Shown here: one piece after another, positions 34,515-42,970 of the stretch
Position numbering within the stretch: the first letter of the stretch is position 1
How the letters are laid out: each line of letters starts with the position of its first letter
Assembly: GCA_964613055.1 (NCBI GenBank)
Contig: CAZTGD010000006.1
Span: 1-64,000, forward strand
Source: JAXGMQ01 sp964613055
Lineage (GTDB): Bacteria; Caldisericota; Caldisericia; JAAYUI01
DNA: 64,000 nt
Direction: 5' to 3'
The notes under the pieces: generated by a model
Told to the model about the DNA's origin: nothing
Database searches by the model: none
The model's input: the letters and a program-made list of their open reading frames with translations, nothing else
Translations under genes and position numbers: made by a program

Positions 34515-35205
34515 TGCGAATCCTCCTGGAGACCTCTTTGTATGCTGAGAGTACTCCGCCTAAATCCCTTCGAAATCTATCCTTGTCTAGCTTCTCACCT
34601 GTTTCGACATCCCACAGTCTGCATGTATCCGGTGTCCACTCATCCGCTAGTATAACTTTATCATGAAATACGCCAAACTCCAACTTAAAATCGACCAACT
34701 GCAGTCCCACTTCAGAGAAGAATCGCTTCATGTGATCGTTTATCTCATAAGTAAGTCTGGTCATCTCATCGATCTGATCTTGGCTTGCACACCCAAACAT
34801 TACTATGTGATCTCTGCACAGGAATGGATCGTGGAGTTCATCGTTTTTATAGCAGAACTCTAGTAAAGGTTTTTCCAGCTGTTTGCCTTCAGAGAAACCA
34901 AAACGCTTGCATATCGAACCGGCAAGAGTATTCCTCATGATAACCTCTATGGGGAGAATCTCCACCCTCTTCACCAGGTGTCTGTTTGGTGGTTCGTATT
35001 CAATGAAGTGATTCGGTACGCCACAAGCAGTGAGATACTTCATTATGACTGATGATATCTCAGCGTTTATTCGACCCTTACTCGCCATCTGGTCGTATTT
35101 AGTGCCGTCAAACGCTGTCAGGTCATTCTTGAATTCAGCTATCAGGACATCAGGATCGTCTGTTCCAAACAGAACCTTTGCCTTGCCTTCATATAGCTTG
35201 TTCAT
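34507..35205 (-). CDS. purC: SAICAR synthetase
   Basis: 232 residues, ATP-dependent ligase joining aspartate to CAIR. It begins MNKLYEGKAKVLFGTDDPDV with the nucleotide-binding loop, then NDLTAFDGTKYDQMASKGRI, the signature EYEPPNRHLVKRVEILPIEVIMRNTLAGS and LVDFKLEFGVFHDKVILADEWTPDTCR near the end. Length is normal. The ATG lies 17 bases inside purB and has GGAGGAG upstream. Confidence 0.94.
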   Translation of the reverse strand: MNKLYEGKAKVLFGTDDPDVLIAEFKNDLTAFDGTKYDQMASKGRINAEISSVIMKYLTACGVPNHFIEYEPPNRHLVKRVEILPIEVIMRNTLAGSICKRFGFSEGKQLEKPLLEFCYKNDELHDPFLCRDHIVMFGCASQDQIDEMTRLTYEINDHMKRFFSEVGLQLVDFKLEFGVFHDKVILADEWTPDTCRLWDVETGEKLDKDRFRRDLGGVLSAYKEVSRRIRSD

Positions 35206-36502
35206 CGGTCTCCTCCAATACCTTGTAAAAAATCGTATCTATATATCTCAGGTAGTAGTCAAGATCAAAGATGGATTCTATCTCGGCTTCACCGAGAATA
35301 CTTTGTGTTTCAGGATCATCCAACGCTAACTGCCTCAAATGTCCCATGCCTTTAGATGCTGGTATTGCCAGTCTTTGTACGATCTGATATGCCCTTGTCC
35401 TTGATAAACCTCTACTCATGAGTGACACCAGGAATCTTCCAGAGAATATCGCTCCACCTGTTATGTCGATGATCTCTCTCATCCTGTCTTCGTGGACGAC
35501 TAATCCAGATATGATTTCGTTCATCTTCTTCAGCATGTACGATGTAAGAATGGATGAATCGGGAAGGATTATACGTTCTACGGACGAGTGAGATATGTCG
35601 CGCTCATCCCAAAGGGCTACGTTTTCCAATCCAGCTAAAGCGTTGGATCTCAGTACACGAGATAACCCAGTAAGTTGCTCTGATGTTTTGGGATTTTTCT
35701 TGTGCGGCATGGCGGAGGAACCGGTTTGACCCTTTCCAAACGCCTCTTCTACTGCACCTATCTCAGTTCGTTGTTCAGTTCTCAACGATACGGCAATCCG
35801 CTCAATCGATGCACCGACTTGAGCGAGTGCCAACAGATACTGAGCATGCCTGTCTCTTGAGATAACCTGTGTGCTAACTGGATCTGGCTTGAGACCCAAC
35901 TCGTCACACATTGCCCTTTCAAGATCAGGATGAAGATTGGAGTATGTTCCAACAGCACCAGACATCTTACCCACTCGATTCATCTCGATGGCTGATTCTA
36001 ACCGTGTCATATCTCGAGACAACTCAGCGTACCAGGATAGCATCTTCAAACCAAACGTCATTGGCTCAGCGTGAATGCCGTGCGTTCTGCCCATCATGGG
36101 TGTGTGCTTGAATTCAATGGCTCTTACCTTCGCAGTTTCAAGAAGTGATTTAAGGTCAGCCTTTAGGATGTTTCCAGCTCTCACAATCTGTATAGATGTT
36201 GCAGTATCAAGGATATCGGATGAGGTTGCGCCTTTGTGGATGTAACAGGCATCATCGCCAACCGTCTCACCAAGCGCATTGATGAAAGCTACAACGTCGT
36301 GGTCCGTTATCCGTTCAAGCTCATCTACTCTCTCCAGAGTGAATGTTGCGTTGTTTTTGATGTTGAGAACGGAGTCGCGAGGTACTTCGCCCATCTGACC
36401 CCATGCTGATACTAGGGCGACCTCAACATCCTTCATGATGCTGAAGCGGTTCTTTCTGTCCCATACCGCTTTCATATCAGGTACAGAGTATCTCTCTATC
36501 AT
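35189..36502 (-). CDS. purB: Adenylosuccinate lyase
   Basis: About 437 residues from the ATG at 36502 (GGAGGAG ahead), overlapping the purA stop as ATGA. It carries out the fumarate-releasing steps from SAICAR and adenylosuccinate. Family marks: MIERYSVPDMKAVWDRKNRF, the first catalytic histidine region RTHGIHAEPMTFG, and the fumarase/aspartase signature SSAMPHKKNPKTSEQLTGL with the flexible catalytic serine. RDISHSSVERIILPDS follows. All expected residues are present. Confidence 0.94.
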   Translation of the reverse strand: MIERYSVPDMKAVWDRKNRFSIMKDVEVALVSAWGQMGEVPRDSVLNIKNNATFTLERVDELERITDHDVVAFINALGETVGDDACYIHKGATSSDILDTATSIQIVRAGNILKADLKSLLETAKVRAIEFKHTPMMGRTHGIHAEPMTFGLKMLSWYAELSRDMTRLESAIEMNRVGKMSGAVGTYSNLHPDLERAMCDELGLKPDPVSTQVISRDRHAQYLLALAQVGASIERIAVSLRTEQRTEIGAVEEAFGKGQTGSSAMPHKKNPKTSEQLTGLSRVLRSNALAGLENVALWDERDISHSSVERIILPDSSILTSYMLKKMNEIISGLVVHEDRMREIIDITGGAIFSGRFLVSLMSRGLSRTRAYQIVQRLAIPASKGMGHLRQLALDDPETQSILGEAEIESIFDLDYYLRYIDTIFYKVLEETDEQAI

Positions 36503-37776
36503 GGTCTCCTCCAAGCGGTACGTTTCTCTCCCGGACCTACAGAGACAATGTTGATGGGAACACCAACATAATCCTCAATGAACCCGATGTATTCCTTAGT
36601 CTTATCAGGTAGATCATCTATCTGTTGATAATCCGAAAGATTCTTCATCCATCCTTCAAATCGTTTGTATATAGGTTCAACATGAGCGAGATATCCGCTG
36701 TCAGGATTGAAATGTCTGACCGTTTTACCGCTTATTTTGTATTCTGTACACACCTTTATCTCATCGAATGTGTCAAGCACATCAATGAGTGTCAATGCGA
36801 GATCAGTAGTTCCAGATATTCTCACAGCGTATCTCAGCGCAACAAGGTCTAACCAGCCACAATCTCGCGGTCGACCGGTGGTAGTGCCATACTCATTCCC
36901 CCGCTCCCTGATCATCTGTCCTACATCATCATCGAGTTTTGTTGGGAATGGACCCTTGCCAACGCGTGTCTGATACGCCTTCACGACACCAGTAATGCGC
37001 CTGAGATGTTTGGGGGAAAGACCAAAAGTGGACATACCCGATACGGGCAGACACGATGAGGAGGTAACATATGGGTATGTGCCATGTTCAAGATCGAGAA
37101 GGATGCCCTGGTTACCCTCAAGCAGAATGTCCTTTCCTTCGCTTAATGCATCATGGGCAATCCTTGATGTGTCAGCGAGCATAGATCCGATAGCAGATAT
37201 GGCTCTTTCAACAGGCTCATACACCTCATCAAAAGTCAACGGTTTTGAATCATACAGTCTTTTAAAAATTGTGTTCTTTTTTTCAAGGTTTCGAGCTAGT
37301 ATCTTCCTCAATCTGCGCTCATCCCTGAGTAGTCCCATCCTTATGCCAATGCGGTTGATCTTATCGGCATAGCAGGGACCGATGCCCCTCATCGATGTAC
37401 CAATCGAACCCTTTCCTCTGGATTTCTCATCCAGGTCCTCCTGATATCGATGGTACTTCAGAATCATATGTGCGCCTTCCGATATGAATAATCTGCCCTT
37501 ATAATCAGTGACCATCGATATATCTTTCAACTCCCGCATCAAACCACCAGGGTCAACCACCATTCCAGAACCCATGAGATTGATTGAATCATGCTTCATT
37601 ATACCCGCAGGAACAACATGAAGCTTGATCGTTTTATTGCCAGTCACTATCGTGTGCCCAGAGTTTGGCCCACCTGCGAATCTGGCTACATAGTCTGTGG
37701 AATCTGCCAGCAGGTGAGTAATCTTGCCCTTAGCCTCATCCCCCCACTGCAGACCACATACCATCATTACTGGCAT
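36499..37776 (-). CDS. purA: Adenylosuccinate synthetase
   Basis: 425 residues from the ATG at 37776, fixed by AGGAGGTTAAT upstream and by the family start MPVMMVCGLQWGDEAKGKIT with its GTP-binding loop and catalytic Asp. GGPNSGHTIV with the catalytic histidine, GIGPCYADKINR, EGNQGILLDLEHGTYPYVTS and TTTGRPRDCGWLDLVALRYA follow in order. It converts IMP and aspartate to adenylosuccinate with GTP. First gene of the minus-strand operon, with its promoter at 37799-37827. Confidence 0.95.
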   Translation of the reverse strand: MPVMMVCGLQWGDEAKGKITHLLADSTDYVARFAGGPNSGHTIVTGNKTIKLHVVPAGIMKHDSINLMGSGMVVDPGGLMRELKDISMVTDYKGRLFISEGAHMILKYHRYQEDLDEKSRGKGSIGTSMRGIGPCYADKINRIGIRMGLLRDERRLRKILARNLEKKNTIFKRLYDSKPLTFDEVYEPVERAISAIGSMLADTSRIAHDALSEGKDILLEGNQGILLDLEHGTYPYVTSSSCLPVSGMSTFGLSPKHLRRITGVVKAYQTRVGKGPFPTKLDDDVGQMIRERGNEYGTTTGRPRDCGWLDLVALRYAVRISGTTDLALTLIDVLDTFDEIKVCTEYKISGKTVRHFNPDSGYLAHVEPIYKRFEGWMKNLSDYQQIDDLPDKTKEYIGFIEDYVGVPINIVSVGPGEKRTAWRRP

Positions 37777-37798
37777 ATTAACCTCCTGAGAACGAATG

Positions 37799-37827
37799 AT
37801 TGTAACCGCTGAATACACTGTCTGCAA
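37799..37827 (-). promoter_or_regulatory. Promoter of the purA operon
   Basis: Minus strand: -35 TTGCAG (37822-37827), 17 bases, -10 TACAAT (37799-37804); the purA ribosome binding site follows about 15 bases later. No long dyad or riboswitch-like structure is seen in this short leader. Confidence 0.6.
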
Positions 37828-37851
37828 CCAATTTTGAGTGTTGAAATGAAC

Positions 37852-38376
37852 CTAGACACAATTGAGTTTCCTCTTGCAGTAACAGATTGCCGAGTCATTA
37901 ATCTTCCAATCATCGATCACTTTGATAATATCAAACCCTTTCTTCAGCTGATCGATTGGCATGTGTCTTGATTCATCTTTCAATCCATGGCTTTTTAGGT
38001 ACTGCATGTATTCTCCCTCCAAAACAGATAAAATACTTACATTTTGGTTCATTTGAATAACCACTGTGTAAACTGTGTTTTTTAGGCTGGAAGGTGATTC
38101 TGGAAACGTCTCGTCATTTTTGTATCTTTCTGCAGGTATTCCAACCATAATTCCCACTATCTCTTGATGCCTTCGATAGATAATCGGTATAGTTTCAGGA
38201 TAATCAATATACTTATCCAGATTTGCCAGGTTGAGGATAGTCAGGGTCAAAGGTTTGAGCAACAGCAGGCAATCTCGATCCTGACGCTTAATTGATTTAA
38301 TCAGCTCAATCCTGTCACTTGAATTAATTATATTTATCAGTTCTGTTGGTGATGACATACAATACTCATTATACAT
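37852..38376 (-). CDS. Unknown soluble protein
   Basis: About 174 residues, no signal peptide or membrane segment. I do not recognise a family. It has an N-terminal helix-rich part (TELINIINSSDRIELIKSIK) and a strand-rich middle (LLLLKPLTLTILNLANLDKY, PIIYRRHQEIVGIMVGIPAE). The end has CYCKRKLNCV with three cysteines. Two ATGs, 38376 and 38358, are possible; neither has a clear ribosome binding site. It sits ahead of the purA promoter and divergent from the XRE gene. Confidence 0.55.
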   Translation of the reverse strand: MYNEYCMSSPTELINIINSSDRIELIKSIKRQDRDCLLLLKPLTLTILNLANLDKYIDYPETIPIIYRRHQEIVGIMVGIPAERYKNDETFPESPSSLKNTVYTVVIQMNQNVSILSVLEGEYMQYLKSHGLKDESRHMPIDQLKKGFDIIKVIDDWKINDSAICYCKRKLNCV

Positions 38377-38412
38377 CAAAAAATGTCATAATCCACCTTC
38401 TATGTATTTCTT

Positions 38413-38473
38413 CAATGCAATATCTTCACAATATGGATATTGCATTGTACTGATTTTATGGTATAAGTACAAT
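38413..38473 (+). promoter_or_regulatory. XRE-gene promoter with two nested dyads
   Basis: Promoter TTGCAT (38440-38445), 16 bases, TATAAG (38462-38467). A perfect 12-base inverted repeat CAATGCAATATC / GATATTGCATTG (38413-38424 and 38436-38447, 11 bases between) covers the -35. A second perfect seven-base repeat ATTGTAC / GTACAAT (38444-38450 and 38467-38473) brackets the spacer and -10. Both fit autoregulation by the HTH protein encoded next. The predicted transcript start is at the GTG codon itself, so the mRNA would be leaderless. Confidence 0.6.
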
Positions 38474-38474
38474 C

Positions 38475-38804
38475 GTGAACGAAAGAATAAGCATAGGCGA
38501 AAAGATAAGGAAACTCAGGCTTGAGATGAACTATACTCAGAAAGACATCCAACAAGGTACGGGTATTCCACAGTCGAACCTCTCCGAGCTTGAGCGAGGA
38601 AGGTTCACTCCACAGATAAAGACACTTCGAAAAATTGCTGATTTCCTGGGGATCAATCTTTCATATCTATTGGATGTTGATGATACAAACCTTGATGATA
38701 TAAGACTTAACATCAGAATGAACAAGGAACTCAGCGAGGAAGGCAAGAATGAGATCCTTGACTTCATTGATTTTGTCAAGCAGAAAGAGGAGAAAGGGAA
38801 ATAA
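38475..38804 (+). CDS. XRE-family transcriptional regulator
   Basis: 109 residues. The helix-turn-helix is at about 8-62: IGEKIRKLRLEMNYTQKDIQ, GIPQSNLSELERGRFTPQIK and LRKIADFLGINLSYLLDVDD, a lambda-Cro/SinR-type fold. A short helical tail (NKELSEEGKNEILDFIDFVK) probably dimerises. The start GTG (38475) has no ribosome binding site, but a promoter places the transcript start next to it. The following gene is the remains of an ImmA/IrrE protease, the usual partner of such regulators, so this is the surviving half of a phage- or toxin-type regulatory pair. Dyads in its promoter suggest it represses itself. Confidence 0.85.
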   Translation: MNERISIGEKIRKLRLEMNYTQKDIQQGTGIPQSNLSELERGRFTPQIKTLRKIADFLGINLSYLLDVDDTNLDDIRLNIRMNKELSEEGKNEILDFIDFVKQKEEKGK

Positions 38805-38910
38805 AGAGTGTATTCTCTCTCGCCCGTCGTCTTTCCTCATCTTTCTCCACACCTGACTCAATACTAATTGAGAACATCTTTTCCAGATTAGAACTAAAGC
38901 TGATCTATAA

Positions 38911-39189
38911 GGTTTTTCGTGTCTGGTTGGTTTATTGGTCAGAACAGCCTGTGGTACACATGCAGGTATAAACTCTAAACTCCCGCTTGGTAGAAAGCGC
39001 TTCACCATAGCCCAAGAGCTGTGCCACTACTTTTTACATAACGGTTGTCATACAGATTCATTCGAACAGGCTCAACCAAATCGGATCGAACGTGAAGCTA
39101 ATAGATTTGCTGGAGAACTGCTGATGCCTGAAAGACTATTGAGAAAATCAATAACTGAGCTAAAAAGCTCTTCACCTTTACTCTATTGA
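38911..39189 (+). pseudogene. Remnant of an ImmA/IrrE metallopeptidase
   Basis: About 90 codons, open from 38911 to the TGA at 39189, with only a weak TTG start at 38935. Reads GLLVRTACGTHAGINSKLPL, then GRKRFTIAQELCHYFLH, then RIEREANRFAGELLMPERLL. In the family this is RRFTIAHELGHYLLH, followed by E-x-x-AN-x-FA-x-x-LLMP. The first zinc histidine is replaced by Gln (CAA for CAC), and Gly by Cys. The N-terminal part and the region after LLMP are missing. It directly follows the XRE gene in the same direction, as intact ImmA genes do. I judge it inactive. Confidence 0.65.
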
Positions 39190-39269
39190 TACAACGAGGG
39201 ATTGGCATGGATATTCAAAACATCACAACAAGTTATGGATATCCAACTGAATAGGCTGAACCTGAGAGT

Positions 39270-41117
39270 TTAGCCCTGGAACAATCTTTTAATATTGTCC
39301 AACTCTTCCTTTTTAGAAAACACAGTTGCAACATCTCCCTTCTTCAATACAAAATCGCCTAGGGGAATGTGTGCATTCCCAGCTCTCCTGATCAGAGAGA
39401 TGATAGCTCCTTTTGGGATCATCAGCTCTTTCAATGATTTGTTATAGAGCATGGGGTTGGATACCACCAGCTGATCTGCTATGACATTTAAATCCTTCTC
39501 TCCCAAAAGGCACAAAGCAGAGCTATGATGAACAATTGACTCTATCGTTTGAGCGGCGGAGATTGTTGGACTCATCGCTTTTATGCCCAGCTCTGAAAAT
39601 GCTTCCATCCTCGATGGCATAGATATAAGACAAATAATATCTTTTATTTTGAAGGTTGATTTGGCAATTTGAGCGATCATAAGGTTCTTTGAATCAGAAG
39701 AAGTGATAACAATCAGATACTGGGCATCCTCTATACCCGCACTCCTTAAAACTTTCTCGTCCGTAGCATCCCCCAGGTAGGCTTCAAAGCCCATGCCTTC
39801 TGCAATATCTACCTTGTTCCTGTCTATATCAATCAGGGTCACGCTGTCTCCCCTCTTCTCGAGAAATCTGGCAGTTTCAAACCCAATTGCGTTTGCTCCT
39901 ATTATAATGATCTTCATTGGAATTACCCCCAGTCTTTTTGCCAACGGTTTGGCAATGAAGGATACAAATGCGACACTTATTATGATAACACCGAAGACCA
40001 GCGCTTTTATTATTGTACTCTCAGCGTTCATACCATGCTTGCTGAGTTCTACTGCCGCAAGTGACGCTACTGATGCGGCAACAATACCTCGAGGACCAGT
40101 AAAAGCGATGTACAGTTTTTCTTTTATATTGACTACCAGCGTACATGTGACGGTAAAAACCATCAACGGTCTCACCAGGATTATCACTCCAAAGGCAAAT
40201 ACGATACCCATCCAGCCAATTGATGTCATGATTGACAGATCGATCGTTGCGGCAAGCACAACAAAAACCATTGAAATAGCCAGGGTAACCAATTCACTCT
40301 TGAACTTCAGACAGGCTCTCTTCCCCGCATAAAGCATGTTGCCCATCACTAAACCTGCCACGGCAGTGCTGATTATACCACTCTCTTTATAGATATATTC
40401 GGGGATAGCATAAGCAATCAGTGCTGTGGCAAACGTTATGGCAACGGCTGGCCCTATGTCCTTGAGCTTGGTCAGACGAATGGTTGTAACAGCCAACCAC
40501 CCGGTGATGAAACCCGTGATAGAGCCTATCAATATACTGCCAACAAAATGTGATACTATGGCAGTCGTTGCTCCTTGAGTGAGAATGAATTCGAGGAGAA
40601 GGATTGAGATCACAGCACCGACAACGTCAGCGATGATGCCTTCTGCAGACATGATCCTTTTGATAGAGGGTAACACGTCTATCCTCTTGAACAGTGGAGT
40701 AATAACAGTTGGACCAGTGACCGACAGAATGGCTCCGATTAACAGAGACGTTACCCAGTCAAGCGAAAAGAGGTAGTGCGCCAGCACTGCAATAAGAGCG
40801 ATTGTTATCGGCATACCAAAGACAATCAGATTAACAACTGTTTTGCTGGTCTCCCTCAATTTCTTGATATCCAATGCCATCGCGCCTTCAAAAATTATCA
40901 ACCCCACTACAGGGCCGATAATACCACTGGCTATGTTGTTGAGTTTAGCAGATTCGATAATACCAAAACCAGTCGAACCGAGTAAGAGTCCCGCCAGGAT
41001 TCCAAACACGAGGTAAAACACGATTGAGGGTAACTTCAATTTTGATGAAGCCAACAACCCTATCGCTCCGAGGGCGAATGCCACCGATATTATCATCAGA
41101 ACCTGCATACTCATCAT
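39270..41117 (-). CDS. Monovalent cation/proton antiporter with TrkA domains
   Basis: About 615 residues from the ATG at 41117; 41108 is also possible, while the frame runs open to 41201 without a signal. The N-terminal part (to about 385) is a CPA-type Na+/H+ exchanger with 12-13 membrane helices, including GPTVITPLFKRIDVLPSIKR and FTGPRGIVAASVASLAAVEL. Then RCK_N/TrkA-N (MKIIIIGANAIGFETARFLE, followed by the acidic LIDIDRNK), in which the usual GxGxxG reads GANAIG. A TrkA-C domain (about 545-615) ends the protein. Such proteins (KefB, YjbQ/KhtU, Ap-NapA types) use nucleotide- or c-di-AMP-controlled gating. Ion not predictable from sequence. Single gene. Confidence 0.85.
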   Translation of the reverse strand: MMSMQVLMIISVAFALGAIGLLASSKLKLPSIVFYLVFGILAGLLLGSTGFGIIESAKLNNIASGIIGPVVGLIIFEGAMALDIKKLRETSKTVVNLIVFGMPITIALIAVLAHYLFSLDWVTSLLIGAILSVTGPTVITPLFKRIDVLPSIKRIMSAEGIIADVVGAVISILLLEFILTQGATTAIVSHFVGSILIGSITGFITGWLAVTTIRLTKLKDIGPAVAITFATALIAYAIPEYIYKESGIISTAVAGLVMGNMLYAGKRACLKFKSELVTLAISMVFVVLAATIDLSIMTSIGWMGIVFAFGVIILVRPLMVFTVTCTLVVNIKEKLYIAFTGPRGIVAASVASLAAVELSKHGMNAESTIIKALVFGVIIISVAFVSFIAKPLAKRLGVIPMKIIIIGANAIGFETARFLEKRGDSVTLIDIDRNKVDIAEGMGFEAYLGDATDEKVLRSAGIEDAQYLIVITSSDSKNLMIAQIAKSTFKIKDIICLISMPSRMEAFSELGIKAMSPTISAAQTIESIVHHSSALCLLGEKDLNVIADQLVVSNPMLYNKSLKELMIPKGAIISLIRRAGNAHIPLGDFVLKKGDVATVFSKKEELDNIKRLFQG

Positions 41118-41157
41118 CTCTATTATACATGAAGCATCAATTATTGGGAAGGGGCTT

Positions 41158-41194
41158 TTGACTTCACAGTATAAAAACTGTATAATACTGTATA
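41158..41194 (+). promoter_or_regulatory. Strong promoter with repeated operator-like motif
   Basis: -35 TTGACT (41158-41163), 17 bases, consensus -10 TATAAT (41181-41186). The inverted repeat ACAGTAT / ATACTGT (41166-41172 and 41185-41191) frames the spacer and -10. ACTGTATA occurs twice exactly ten bases apart (41177-41184 and 41187-41194), as expected for a protein binding on one helix face. It drives the six-gene operon beginning at 41230. Confidence 0.65.
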
Positions 41195-41229
41195 TAATCA
41201 CTTATACAAATGAGATAACCGGAGAATAT

Positions 41230-42045
41230 GTGAGAATAGTCGATGCCATTTCAGTTCTAGTTTGCACATCACAGATGATGTGGTTGTCTTGGATAATAAT
41301 ATACTCCAGTGTTCTTTCATTGATGAGACTTATACTCAACAGTGGTGGCATGATTGATTGGATAAACGCCCTTACTCTCAAATCTATTCCCGTCGACCAC
41401 CCAGCCGTGCTGTTCAACCATGCTTTATCGCTTGATAAAGGGATTCAAGGCATTGTTTTCATTGTGATTGTTTATCTCTGCCTGTTCGTCACTGTAAGCA
41501 TGGTTGAATCTCTACTCTATCCATATGTATTGGATTCTGTGAGAAACACTCTGCCAGATTTTGGCTGGGATTTCTGGAGGAAATGGAAGAAATTCGCACT
41601 ATTCTTTATCATGTTCACTCCGATCTGGATACTGTCTGGACTACTTGGTTACACAGCAACGGTTATCAGCCAAGGTACAAACTTTCCAACAATTGTTGCT
41701 GAACTTATAAAGTTCACCTTGATGTCTGTCCCACTGATAATCCTTATCCCCGCGAGATTCTATTACTCTGATGGATACGGTTTTCTTAGATCGATAATGG
41801 AGTCACTTTTAAACATACAGAAATATTTTAAGTCAACCATCCTGATACTAATTCCTTCAGGATGCATATATGTATTTTTGGTTCAGCTTACGCAGAATTC
41901 AATGACTGGCCTACAAACGTTATTGTCTTTTTCACCATTATTGTATGCATTGGGTGCTCTTTTCTGGTTTGCCTGGGCTGTTTCAGTATTTTACACCGTT
42001 AGAATTTATCAAAACATAAATAGAAACACAGGAGGTTATTCATGA
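41230..42045 (+). CDS. Polytopic membrane protein, unknown
   Basis: 271 residues from GTG 41230, which has GGAG six bases upstream and lies 44 bases after the -10 box. The longer frame from 41158 would start within the promoter and is rejected. It has about six membrane helices (MMWLSWIIIYSSVLSLMRLI; GIVFIVIVYLCLFVTVSMV; FALFFIMFTPIWILSGLLGY; FTLMSVPLIILIPARFYY; TILILIPSGCIYVFLVQL; LLYALGALFWFAWAVSVFYT). The family is not recognised; the spacing resembles uncharacterised DUF4013-type or ABC-2 accessory proteins. It overlaps the next membrane-protein gene by four bases; the two may form one complex. Confidence 0.7.
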   Translation: MRIVDAISVLVCTSQMMWLSWIIIYSSVLSLMRLILNSGGMIDWINALTLKSIPVDHPAVLFNHALSLDKGIQGIVFIVIVYLCLFVTVSMVESLLYPYVLDSVRNTLPDFGWDFWRKWKKFALFFIMFTPIWILSGLLGYTATVISQGTNFPTIVAELIKFTLMSVPLIILIPARFYYSDGYGFLRSIMESLLNIQKYFKSTILILIPSGCIYVFLVQLTQNSMTGLQTLLSFSPLLYALGALFWFAWAVSVFYTVRIYQNINRNTGGYS

Positions 42046-42917
42046 CAAATTTCTGGCATAGAACACTTAACAGAATGATACCACGTCACGGCGCTGGTCT
42101 GTTTGGAGTCGGTTCGGCACTTTCGGCTTCTCTTTACATCTCGGTTCTGTTTGCTGAGATAGTATCCACTTTCATCGAGAGTAATAGCGTCTCTATGATC
42201 GAAACACTGATCACCTTTGTTACCACTCCAACCATAGAAGGTGCAATAACTATTCTTATCTTCTCAGTATTGTGGATATTTCTGGGTGCGATAGCACTTG
42301 CGGGTGGTTGTCGCTATCTGATTGGATGTGTTGATCCAAAGCATATAGCCCAAAGAACCTTCTTTAACGGTATTCGATACTACTGGGTGAAAATGCTTAG
42401 ATACACTGTATTCTTGACCTTCGGTGGACTTTTCTTCCTAATGCTCTTCTGGATACTCTGGCAGTTGATCGCTGGTATGGTAGGAGTGTTCGTTGTTCTT
42501 ATTATTGTACTTTTTGTTATCCTGGCAACTGCCTTCTGGTCAAAACTGGCATTCACTCCTTACTTCATGGTTTCGGGGATGGGCCTGTTCCCCTCTATTG
42601 TAAAATCTTGGGGTGCGACAAACAAAAGGATTTGGTCCACAACGATACTCAGGTTGTGTCTGGTGATATTCATTTCCATGCCAGTCATGTTTAGATTCAC
42701 CATAGAACCAGAAGTCATGGTTCCGTCTCTTTCTGTCTGGCCCTTCGTTGCACTCATTGTATTCGGTTACATCGAACTCATTGTGGTGAGAGGGTACCAG
42801 GAATGGCAGGAGAAGGAAAAACTTCCAATGGTTTCATCCAAGTTTGTAAAGAGTGATGTGCAGATACTGGATATATATGATTCAAATGTAAACGGACCCA
42901 GAAGCATGGAATACTAG
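42042..42917 (+). CDS. Polytopic membrane protein, unknown
   Basis: 291 residues with about five or six membrane helices, among them FGVGSALSASLYISVLFAEI, ILIFSVLWIFLGAIALAGGC, LFFLMLFWILWQLIAGMVGV, VLIIVLFVILATAFWSKLAF and VPSLSVWPFVALIVFGYIEL. A cytoplasmic tail of about 35 residues is charged. Similar in size and outline to the preceding protein, but I see no direct sequence repeat. GGAGGTTATTC precedes the ATG, which overlaps the previous stop. It is followed by two lipoprotein genes of the PsbP/DcrB-like family, suggesting an envelope complex. Confidence 0.7.
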   Translation: MTNFWHRTLNRMIPRHGAGLFGVGSALSASLYISVLFAEIVSTFIESNSVSMIETLITFVTTPTIEGAITILIFSVLWIFLGAIALAGGCRYLIGCVDPKHIAQRTFFNGIRYYWVKMLRYTVFLTFGGLFFLMLFWILWQLIAGMVGVFVVLIIVLFVILATAFWSKLAFTPYFMVSGMGLFPSIVKSWGATNKRIWSTTILRLCLVIFISMPVMFRFTIEPEVMVPSLSVWPFVALIVFGYIELIVVRGYQEWQEKEKLPMVSSKFVKSDVQILDIYDSNVNGPRSMEY

Positions 42918-42970
42918 CAGATCTAAATCATGACTTGAGAGTTATCTGTTTGCATGTAAGCTGTAAGTTG

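Noticed and set aside
41158..41229. Upstream extension of the 41230 membrane protein
   Set aside because: The extension would begin within the -35 box of a strong promoter, so it cannot be translated from that transcript.
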